This document shows, in pieces, positions 12,401-22,650 of a stretch of 64,000 nucleotides of DNA; position 1 is the first letter of the stretch, and every line of letters starts with the position of its first letter. The translations under genes were made by a program, and so were the position numbers. Source of the stretch: Hyperoplus lanceolatus (lineage: Eukaryota > Chordata > Actinopteri > Uranoscopiformes > Ammodytidae); NCBI GenBank assembly GCA_026929865.2, contig CM049409.1, positions 16,618,952 to 16,682,951 on the forward strand, written 5' to 3'. The notes beneath the pieces are model-generated. The model did not search any database. It was not told the DNA's origin and worked only from the letters and a program-made list of their open reading frames with translations.

Positions 12401-13695
12401 TCAGCAAACAATTAAAGAAAAACGTATTCGGGACCACTAAGACAATATAATATGGTGTATAATAGTACCGAAAAGTGTATAATATGGGATCTTTAATATA
12501 GTTCCCAGGTGTGACTAGAGACTGCCAAAGCATGAGAATAAACAACCCTCTTTCTGTTTCTCCACATCCACCTTTCTGAAAACCTTTGGTCAAACACCCT
12601 GTTAAGGTGTGTTACCCCACATAATGTCACAGTAACACTACCCCCGGCTGTGATAAGCACACCCACAGATCACCTCAACCGGTTTCCAAACCGGCAATTA
12701 CCGGTAGATTCAGGGCCAATCCAAGGAGACTGGGCGGTTTTCGGAAGGCAGGGCTTAAGAGACTTGCTCTAAAACAGACCATTTCAGAGAGTATAAAAAA
12801 GGAGAATCAACAATGGACACCAGGCTATGAAAAGAGTTTTCAGTAGAGACCCAAATTACAATTTTGAACCTGAAAATGAACATGTTATGCGACCTCCAAT
12901 CCAAAACGTTCACCATTTATTCTTACACCAAATATTCTGATATTACACACTGCACCTTTAAGTTTTATAGCCACTTGGAGAAGCCAGCGATACAGTCACA
13001 TATGGCGCTGAAAATAACTGATGATATCATATTTAATTTTTCCTAGGTGTACGTTTTCGGTGGTTTTGATGGGGATGAGGTTCTGTCCTCTGCTGAGTGC
13101 TACAACCCTCACACCAACCAGTGGACGTTCATCGCCCCTATGGAATCAGGGTGTAGCGCGGCACAGGCTGTCGCCTACAAAGACCAAATCTATGTAGTAA
13201 GCAGAGCACAAAACATTGATGTAATCTCCAACACACAGAGTAGCCTACACCTTTACATTTTATAATGAAACAAAAACATTTTATTCACAGTGGCTAGTAA
13301 AACGTTTTTTTAATTGGGAGGGTTGAGCTTTTACGTGTAATAGAGTATTTTGTGGCATTAGTTCTTTTTCTCAGGTAAAACAATTATAATGTTCCTCATA
13401 GGTTGGTGGCTACAGAGGCGTCTGGCATCTGAACAGAGTCATCGCCTATGACCCAAAATCAAATTGATGGAACACGATGAATCCCATGATGCACCGTCGC
13501 AGCGGCTTTGGCATGGCAGTGTTGGAAGACCAGCTATATGTGGCTGGAGGTTTCAACAGACACGGCACACTCCGCAATGTGGAGCGCTACGATGAAAAGG
13601 CCGACCAATGGCACGTTGTCAAGCACCTTGACACGCCCCGCAGCGGCTTCAGCTGCTGTGTGGTACAGCGAAACGCTGCCACGTATCTGTTATAA
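9472..13695 (+). CDS. klhl10: KLHL10-like BTB-BACK-kelch protein with in-frame stop in exon 5
   Basis: Family role: KLHL10 is a substrate adaptor of CUL3 ubiquitin ligase in spermatids. Exons: 9472-9608, 9943-10432, 10936-11529, 13047-13196, 13402-13695, all with GT-AG borders; reading through the stop gives 554 codons. The start MSAM followed by ELLLEGHLCDIAIRV is the family start. BTB covers about residues 1-110; BACK about 115-225, with DFIEKDQLNVRQESAVFEAI. Kelch repeats begin near residue 262, with GG doublets in AIGGW, CIGGFDSVN, AIGGSDGHD, VFGGFDGDE, VVGGYRG and VAGGFNRHG. At codon 479 (13465-13467) a TGA sits between YDPKSN and WNTM in repeat 5. Repeat 6 stays open after it, to a TAA at 13693-13695. 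The product is either cut to 478 aa or the TGA is an allele or sequence error. The C-terminus is about 40 residues shorter than in mammals. It may be a paralog rather than the main klhl10. Confidence 0.85.
10573..10826. repeat. dispersed repeat in klhl10-like intron 2, same family as 58574-58833
   Basis: GACTACGAGGAACTTTCAG and, further in, CCCTTTGGACAAAAG with AGTGTTTTTA occur in the same order and spacing near 58590-58650. The left end is clear by comparison; the right end is approximate. The open frame at 10554-10826 is repeat sequence, not an exon. Confidence 0.6.
11597..12961. mobile_element. outer TTAA-flanked element in klhl10-like intron 3
   Basis: TTAA at 11597-11600 followed by AGGTGCAGTTTGTAATAT, and ATATTACACACTGCACCT followed by TTAA at 12958-12961. 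The two ends are inverted copies with one difference. It nearly fills klhl10-like intron 3 (11530-13046) and contains the separate element at 11974-12496, so at least two insertion events are stacked here. No transposase frame. Confidence 0.75.
11974..12496. mobile_element. TTAA-flanked MITE, family A copy 1 (515 bp)
   Basis: TTAA at 11974-11977 and 12493-12496. The start AGGTCACATATTATGC and the end (TATAATATGGGATCT) are short inverted ends. The whole element recurs in reverse orientation at 27045-27568 with nearly the same length (516 bp) and very similar text, so the family moved fairly recently. It is nested in the element at 11597-12961. A block at about 12497-12610 looks like a more diverged piece of the same family. 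Confidence 0.85.
13465..13467 (+). other. in-frame TGA in klhl10-like exon 5
   Basis: The frame of exon 5 is fixed by the splice after GTA at 13194-13196 and by kelch homology on both sides. A CGA (Arg) to TGA change, the usual CpG decay, would explain it by one base. All six kelch signatures are otherwise intact, so the damage would be recent if real. Confidence 0.85.
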
Positions 13696-13717
13696 TAATC
13701 ATCAATCAACTTTTCCA

Positions 13718-13723
13718 AATAAA
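13718..13723 (+). promoter_or_regulatory. poly(A) signal AATAAA of klhl10-like gene
   Basis: AATAAA starts 23 nt after the TAA at 13693-13695. A 3' UTR of only about 40-50 nt would result. Its place right after the coding end makes it the likely signal. Confidence 0.65.
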
Positions 13724-14298
13724 GAAATATTTTCTTACTTGTGTTATTTGAGTGACTTTTGAGCCAATTTCAGTTATTTGAACTGCTAGCTTAACGTTAG
13801 CTTAGCTACGCTTTAACAAATGAGTTGAAGATTAGAGGATATGATCATTGGTAGGGACTCTGTAGAAAGAGTTAAATTGGTAGGGGTTTTGCTACTACTG
13901 CAGTACATTTTGGACTCAGTCACATGTTCTCAACCTTTCCAGAGGCCTCGCACGGCAAAATATTTTATGGTTTTTACAAGGCAGAGTTTTGGGGTGTGTG
14001 TTGGGTAACTGACGTTGCCTTGTAATTCACGGCCTGACTACTAGTAGGCCTATGTCATTGAGTTCCCCCCCCCTCCCTAGTTAAATGCAAATGGAAATCC
14101 TAACTAGTGAAAAGATTAGTTAGGAAAACAAAATCTTGAATAATAATTTCTTCTTCAGAATCTTAAATTATCAAGAAGAAAAATGCGTCAAAAAACTGTA
14201 AAAAAAAACAGTTACAGAAAATAAACACATGCACCTAAACAATTGCAAGAAATTAAATAGTAAAAAATTGGTCCAATTTTCATAATTCTTAATCTCTC

Positions 14299-14304
14299 TT
14301 TATT
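14299..14304 (-). promoter_or_regulatory. alternative distal poly(A) signal for pdxk (AATAAA)
   Basis: Reads AATAAA followed by GAGAG on the minus strand. It would give pdxk a 3' UTR of nearly 5 kb, so it is less likely than the site near 18150. Confidence 0.15.
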
Positions 14305-16189
14305 GCATTAGAACATACATTTCTCATATATATCTATATATATATATATATTTTATAAATGTGAATTTGTACACTACAATCTTTTATTGTAACATGTTAG
14401 AAAATACTCGTAACGCTCCAAAAACATATCACTAAAAACATTTACCAAACAATGATTATTACATTTCCTCGTTTTGTTTTGGCCACCAAGAACAGAAGGA
14501 CAAGATGATGGAGATGAAACTGTCGATCAAGGAGAGGAGGGGACCACGGCCGGAAACAGATGGTTGTTGCGTTTGTTTAGCGGCCGGTATTTTATAACCA
14601 ATCAGACAAGGATGAGGGGGAGGGGCGGGGTCTTATCACAAGAGAAAGGAGGTGATAGGCTATATGAGAGTTGGGGGTAAAAGCGTGGACATTGGTGAGC
14701 AGTCGCACTGCTTGGTTATCGTTTGACCATCCAGGCTCAAATGTGTGATGTTAAATGAGACTCAATGTCTTTTGTTTAGGCTAATTTGTGGTTTGGGAAG
14801 TTTGACCTAAATTCAGCCTTAAAGTGTAGAAATATTCTTTACATTAACATTGAATTTCACAAATACCTTTTATGTGAAAGGCTGAAAATCACCAAAACTG
14901 CAGCTCTGTTTCAGCTCTTTTGTCCTTTTAACTTGCTAAAGCTGAATATAAATTGTACGTAGCCAGTTTTAAACGCTCCCTATCTCAGTTTTTCATCCAG
15001 ATATGTATGAAGGCTAACAGTTTGCTGACCTTGTTGCTATAAGAACATCAATAGACTGAATTTAATCTTCATCTCACAAATTGATTACTCCATAATTAAG
15101 ATTCTTTCAAGCACCTAAACCATCTACGTGATGGCAAGTAAGTAAGTGTCATCACTTCACATGAATAGATATCAAAAGAACAAATATGTTGGGTTGCTGT
15201 TAAATAAACATTGCAGGCCCAAAGGGAAACCATGTATTAGTTCATTAGTTACCAAAAATGTTCTTAATACAATTTTACTCAAAGTAACAGCCAGGTCTAA
15301 CTGTTTATTGACATCACTATCGGTAATTTGCTAATAATAGTTGACCAATTGAGGTTAACATTATGTTTAAGATGTTTCACTTTTGATAACTTTTGATTAA
15401 ATGTTCCCCAGTCACCAATTTTACACATTGCTAACTTCATTTAGTCAATCCTAGGTCTGTAACTGTAATTTAAGAGAAAGATTCACGAAGAGCAGGTGCA
15501 ACTCCATCCTGATGTTTAGCGGAGGAATCAGAAGTGGTATGGCTAAACAAGCCGAGAGCAACAGTTAGTGGATGATGAGTTCACTGAAAGCATTATTGTT
15601 ACAATTATTTTTAACAGTTAAGCTGTGGGGGGAAACTAGCGTGGGAAAAGAGGCAGGGACAGTAATAATCTAGCAGAGGGATTTGAGGGGTGTTGGGGTA
15701 CAGTATAACCAGTTTACGCACACAAAACAAAAACACACATACACACAGCAAGACTAAGGTTTAAAAACTAGCGATACACAACGACTGGATTTGCAGTGAG
15801 GCGGGTTGGCAGATGTATGTGCAGGTGGATGGGTGGAGGGGGAGGGAAAGAAGGAGGGGGTATGAGGCATCTCAGGAAATGTATTTAAAAAAACAAACTA
15901 ATCCAGAACCAAAGCAATCCCTGTTTTGTTTAGCAGAAAGAGAAAAGAAGGTCCAACCCTGCGTAACATCACACAACTGATTGTCCTCTTGAACCTCCCT
16001 TCCCTCCTCATCTTCACTATTCCTGACACAAACATTTTTCTTCACCTTCCTCCAACTCTCTTGTTCCCCACATATTTGTTAAGTTAGACTTCCAGGGATT
16101 TCCTCTTTCATTTTACATGTGCACACATACACACAAAACCCTGTGACCATATAAGGAAATGTATATATACACACACCCTCTCTCTCTCA

Positions 16190-16326
<137 letters not shown>

Positions 16327-17348
16327 ACAATAGATTGACACATTTTGACCCAATATTACAGCTGACTGGTTTGTTAGCAGGAAGCAGAGGATTGGATAGA
16401 TAATTCACATGTTGAACATAGCACAGCTTAAAGCTGGGTGGCCAAGCGCATTATTGATATGACAATCAGTGGACAGTGGCACAATTTAACTGTACTAGTA
16501 AGAAAATCAATATCAACCAATGCTAGTTTTAATAATTACTATTGTTTTCCTTTAGTCCAAGTGTTGTTTTCAGATATGCTTTAAGTATCCTGTGTAGATG
16601 CAGGAAAAAGGAAACTGTTAAACTCTTAAATGGTAAATTTAAGAAAATTAAAAGGCAAAACTTTTGAAAAATTGTTGCAATAATTTGTCAAGCTAAATTG
16701 CCAATTCCAGATTCTTTAAAAGGGAAGATTTGCTGCTTGTCTCAGTTTGAAATCATAGCTAATTGTTTGGGAAGAAAAGCAATTTGAACACAATTGTGAC
16801 GCAAATCAAAAAGCTTAATTGGCAATAATAATAAAATCACATTTACTGTACCAATAATTAGAAAATATCACTATTTGCATCTTTACAGAAAACATTTTCA
16901 TATAACTGAACTGAAAATCTAAACCATGTGTAATCTCATTTCCTTTCTCATTTCAGGTGCAATGAAGAACAGAAAATTGCAGTCTAAAAGTACATTTAAG
17001 ACATCTCATTCCTCGCCCCTCCTCTTCCTCCCTCTCCTCCTCTCCCTCAGTGAGCAGTATTGTGGTGTTATGATGTGAGGTTCCTAAGGCAGTAATATCA
17101 CAGTACAGTTCATTGAGAAACAACAGCAGTACATAATTACACTGGCCTGCCCAGAACCTTACATCCAGCTCAGGTGGGACACTGACGGCATCTGAAGATT
17201 TTTTCTCAAGCCTCTGTTTGTTTGGTTAGTTTACATTATGGCAGATTCCTATACAAATAAGGAAGAACCAAGGGGGAGAATAAAAAGGATTCTGGTTGGA
17301 ACTTAAAATGTTTAAAAAAAATTATAATATAATAATTCCTCTCCTGTC

Positions 17349-17480
17349 TGTGGTGCCCTTGTAGCTCAACGGGCTAAGGCACATGCCAAGTTCTCGTAAC
17401 ATCATTGGTTTGAAAACGGCTCATGACCACCGTCGCATGTCATGTTTCCCTATCACCTCTGTCCTATCACTCCACTGGGA
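17349..17480 (+). mobile_element. degraded tRNA-derived SINE
   Basis: TGCCCTTGTAGCTCAACGGG resembles the head of the SINEs at 4738 and 55285, and TAGCTCAACGGG still fits an A box loosely. The B box is decayed (GGTTTGAAAAC). The tail keeps CGCATGTCATG and CACCTCTGTC. It is older than the other two copies. Confidence 0.6.
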
Positions 17481-18147
17481 AATACTCAATGTGATTTAGA
17501 ATTGAACCGCATAGTTTTTGAAGGGCTGTGATCAAATCAAATAAGCCAGGGAACCTTGTAGAAGACACTATGACTGCTCCTGCTTCTACTACACTTTGAA
17601 ATATTGCCGAATGATTAATTATTCGATCATTATAATGCTTGAAAAGTCAAACCTTTGTTTGTTCTTCTTTTTTTTACTGCTTCTCGAGGCCTCCAGTAAA
17701 TTCAGTGGCACAGCTCTCAGATATAGGGTTCTGGGTCAGAGCTGACATTGATGTGGGTTGGTTCTGGCACTGAGAGATAGCCATTTTGTTTCTCTCCAAC
17801 TGAGGAAGAAGGTTAAACACCTGGCCAGGGAGGGCTCACACAGCTCAGGTTGTCTTCTTTTTTTCTTTACGTGATATAGAGATGAAAGGGCGTTACCTAT
17901 GCACTATTACTATTAAGACAGTTACACTAACAAGTGACAACCGGCTGGAGCCTCCAGGAGTGCCAGAACCAGCCCAAATGTATCTGGTTTGGGTGATATT
18001 GTAGTGCTTGTGGTCTATAGTACAGTAGCATCAACACAATGGTCAAATAGACAAGATCCGATAGAGGATATCATACAGATGGTCCAATACAGTTATAGTA
18101 CAACATCTATACATCAACTATACATTGTGCGTTTTTTTTTCCTTTGT

Positions 18148-18153
18148 TTTATT
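18148..18153 (-). promoter_or_regulatory. candidate poly(A) signal of pdxk (AATAAA)
   Basis: Reads AATAAA on the minus strand about 1.0 kb after the pdxk stop codon at 19142-19144. It is a reasonable position for a 3' UTR end but rests on one hexamer. Confidence 0.3.
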
Positions 18154-18468
18154 TTCAAGGGAGTGTCAAGGGTTGGACTTGGTCACCATTACATCACTGC
18201 TGTAAGACAAGGGAGGGGGACATATTGGTGGGAGAGCCATAGAGAAACAGAGTTTGATCTTTATAGTCTTGGAATGTTAGTCCTGCAAATCCTGCGACTT
18301 GGCATCTGGTGTGTAGGACCACCGTTAGAGTGCAAGTCGGTCAAAGTTTGCTATAAGAAAATAATAAGAAGAATTTTTTAGCTGCCCAAGTCTGACTCGT
18401 GCTGATCACTGAAGGGGTTTTAAGGGTTTTCAAATGTCTTTTTTTACCTCTACATATAGAATGTCATT

Positions 18469-18737
18469 TAACACTTTACAATGAGGGTAAATTAATTAAT
18501 CATAGCATTAACTGAGCATTAATAAACCGTTAATAACTGCTAAGTTAATGCTTAGCTAAGCATTTGTTAAATAGACATGGCTAAATCTTAACCAAGCATT
18601 AACTAACAACTAACCATTGATTACAAAGTATTATTAACAGTTAGTTAATGCTTAATAAGCATTTACAATGCTTTAACTTATAACATTAACTAATCATTAA
18701 CTAACGGTTAATTAATGTACCTTATTATTAAGTGTTA
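18469..18737. mobile_element. MITE with TAACACTT ends, about 270 bp
   Basis: Left end TAACACTTTACAATGAGG then AATTAATTAA. The right end, reversed, reads TAACACTTAATAATAAGG then ATTAATTAAC. The interior is rich in TTAATG/CATTAA words. No frame. No target duplication could be settled. Confidence 0.7.
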
Positions 18738-19141
18738 CAAAATGTAATGTGTTATTTTAGTGGATTTGTTTTATCAGCACAATTTTTGAGTGATATAGTG
18801 TTCTAAAAATCACTCACAGGCCCTGTTACATGAGAGGCAGCAACAGGCCTCCACAGTCAAACCAGACCAAACACTCTGTTTATCCATGGCTTTGGTTTCC
18901 AAAGGGGATAAAGGGTTAAGGGGTTTTGTTTACGGGGTTAGGACACTGAGGATTAAAGGGGTAACAGGTTTAAGGTGGAAAGACTTAAGGGTTTACAATA
19001 CTAAGGGTTTTTGAGGAGTCTGGATGATGAGTCGTTGAAGTTTGTAAATGACAGTCAAGGTTTACAGTGATGAGAGATTTACCGAGATACAGGATTAGAG
19101 AGATTCATGTGTGTTAGAATGAGTCTTATGGGTTGGTGATG

Positions 19142-22100
19142 TTAGGATATGACCGTGGCCTTCGTAACTATAGCAGGGTCTTCTATGTCAGCTTTACTTT
19201 GAACCATCCTCAGTTCCAGCTGGGGCGGACTGGGCCTCCGACCAGGACCTGCCAACTCTGAGAGACAGAGGGGACAGGGTATGAGTGCAGAGACAAAAAG
19301 GAAACCTTTATTTTAAAGCTACATTACGCAATTGTATTGTGTATAAAAATAGTTTGGCCACACAGTACTGTGCCATTAATGCAAAGCAGGATTTGAGCCA
19401 AGTCAAAGCCTTGGGTATTGATAACAGGCTCTATGTTTCTTACCGTGAGCATACGAAATGGTCCTCTGGATAACATGGTGCATCACTGAAAACGTCTTCT
19501 CACAGGCCATCTGAGAGGGAGGCGAAAAGAGTGAAAATCATGTCATGATGATGTTTTATGACTTGGCATATAAGAGCGTCATTGTCTTTAGGTAACTGGG
19601 GTAGAAAAAAAACAGTAAATAACTATTTGTATTTCTAATGTTGCAATGAAGTACTTAGAAAAGCCACAGTGTGATTCAAATACTGATGTGATTGTACCTT
19701 AAGGTCATTAGGGTAGTGGTGTGTCCACGCTAGCAGCATAGCAGCAAATAAATCTCCGGTTCCTACAAAGACGGCGTCCACCTTGGGAACTTCTAGTCGA
19801 ACTCTCTGTGTTGTCCTGCTGCCGTCGGGACGAACTGAACAGCAAACACACAACATGTTGAAGGGTGATTTTGGGTTAACTACCCTCACAGATATGTACA
19901 TAATAGACAAGCTTGTGAACACTAAGGGTGTATTCACACATGCTGTGTTTAGTTCGGTTGAAACGAACTCAGGTGCACTTCCACCTTCGGTGCGCATCTT
20001 TCAGACAGGTGTGAATACAGCAATCGCACCCGGGGGCGGACCAAACAAACGCTCCGAGACCCAGCTGAGGAGGTGGTCTCGATGCGCTTCGAAACGCACT
20101 CTGCTGCAGTTCGTTTGTGGTGTGAATTTGGCCAGACTCGATCCGACCCAATTGCAGGAAGCACTGCGCCTTTTCTTTCTTTTCTTTTTTAATAAATCGC
20201 CATCAGCTTCACATTATGGGAAAGTGTTGTTGTCGCCATTGTTAGGAAGATTAGTTGTGGTTTGACCGGGAGCCCCGAGCGAAAATATTACATTTGATAA
20301 TGACGCGTGCGGATCAGCGATCAGATGGAGAGGAGCGTCTCCCGTAGCCTACAGTGCCAACAGGTTCACGCTGCGCTTTGCATGAAGTGTGTGTCTTTAT
20401 TGTTCTTCCCAACGGGACCGTCAATACTATCTCCGTGTCAGTTTGGTGCTGAACTGCGCCAAACTGACACCCAGCTGATACACAGCTAAATCAGCTCGCG
20501 AGCTGTGCTCGCGAGGAATAGGCTCATGCTGACACACAGCTGCCGTGTGTCAGCTGGGGGTGAGTTCGGCGCAGCTCAGCTCCAAACTGACACGGGGATA
20601 GTATTGACGGTCCCGTAACATGGGAAGCAAAATAAAAACACGCACTTCATACAAAGCGTAGCGTGAACCTGTTGGCACTGTGCGGGAGACACTCCCCTCT
20701 CCTTCATCTGATCGCTGAACACATCAGCATGTTTACGCGTCCTGTCTATCAAATGTAATATATTTGCTCGGGGCTCCCGGTCAAACCACAACTAATCTTC
20801 CCAACAAAGGCAACACTTTCCCATAATGTGAAGCTGACGGTGATTTATTAAAAAAGAAAAATCACAGTGCTTCCTGCAATTGGGTCGGATCGAGTCCGGA
20901 CAAATTCACACCACAAACGAACTGCAGCAGAGTGCGTATGGAACCGCATCGAGACCACCTCTTCAGCTGGGTCTCGGATCGTTTGTTTGGCCCGCCCCCG
21001 AGTGCGATTGCTGTATTCACACCTGTCTGAAAGATGCGCACCAAAGGCGGAAGTGCATCTGAGTTCGTTTCAACCGAACTAAACACGGCATGTGTGAATA
21101 CACCCTTAGTCACATGTCACTCACCCTGGCGCTGGCTGCCCAACGACACTAGGAAGCGGTCTCCCAGTCTGGAGGGCAGATCAGAGGAGGTGATGACCAC
21201 TGTGTCGGGGCCCATAGTATGGAGAAGGTCCATAACCTGCAGACAGACAGACAGTCAGTCAGTGAAATACTGGGGCATCTATCATCAGAATGCTATGACA
21301 ACTTATCCTGATAACCAAGAAGGATTATATAGCGAGTGAGTTATTACCTCTAAAGCATCTTTCTCTGTGCTGATGGTTTTCCCTGTCAATAATCTAAAAA
21401 CACAAGCAAAGAGATCACCATTATGTCGACTGCACTGCAACCGGAACACTGAAAATCAAGATTTAAAAACAGGACAACCTAGAAATTCCCATTTAAGAAA
21501 GTCCAAAAGAAGACTCATTGTTGAAACCTTAAAAACACCTCATTCTACTTAGATTATTGATGCATACAAAAGCCACCAAGTCAAGTGAGTGTTCTGCAGA
21601 TAAAAAACCCTTCAATCTGATTCTGCAGGCATACGGGAACACCACTAGATGGAGCAACTAGACAGTGAAGCTGAAGCAAAAACACTTCTATTAAACTGTG
21701 GTTTAAATTTTACTTTTTTCAGAAATATAGGAAACAAATGTTTAAAAAATGTGTTATGACTGTTCTAATATGTAATCCAAAAACTAACAAGACATGCTAA
21801 TTCTAGCATTTATATAATAAATAATTGATAGGCAAGACCGTGAAATCAAAGTAAGTAAATCATTGCAAACCTATGTAGGTAGAATGGACGTGCATCTCTG
21901 AAATCCTTAGAAGCGCATTTAAAATTCAGTTAAAAGACTGTGTACTGATGCATCTGCTGTAATTCTATTTCATGTAACTGCACAGCCTTGAAAAGCACAG
22001 TGACTGAACTTTGAACAAAGATGCCACAACAAAACACGTGTATGAAATATTTCCACACAGTATAAAGCAACGTAACCATAAAAGAGGTGAAACAGGATAG

Positions 22101-22614
22101 AGTGCAGATAAGTCATATTTTTGTTCAATTCTTCCATAGATTGAGAGCACGAAACAAAAGGTCTTAGATAACAGCACGAGTGGCATTACATAAAGATGGT
22201 GTTGGCTAATGCTTTGCTACTCACACAGCTATAAACTCACATGTGTAGAAATGATAAAACTAATACATTAAAATTACAGAAATGTTATGAGAAAATGTGC
22301 AAATATTTGTACTCACTCAGCTTCAAACTGGTTCGGAGTTATAATGTCAGCAACAGGAACCACCTTGTTCTTATAGACCGGATAAAGATTCTGGGGAACG
22401 TACTGTGGAACGAGACACATAGGTTAGATCCTCATAACACAACCTCTACCCACATACAGGAATACACACACACACACACACACAATATATGCGCACACCA
22501 ACAAATTAATTCTATGTGAATTTGAAGCTTTTCTCTGATCATGTTTTTATATAGGAAGCGCTAAATGACAGAATATGATCCTAATCCCTAAAAATGAATG
22601 TCTACACAATGTTA

Positions 22615-22650
<36 letters not shown>

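Noticed and set aside
13465-13467. TGA read as selenocysteine or as programmed readthrough
   Set aside because: KLHL10 is not a selenoprotein family, the 3' UTR before the poly(A) signal is far too short for a SECIS hairpin, and the base after TGA (T, of TGG) is not a known strong readthrough context.
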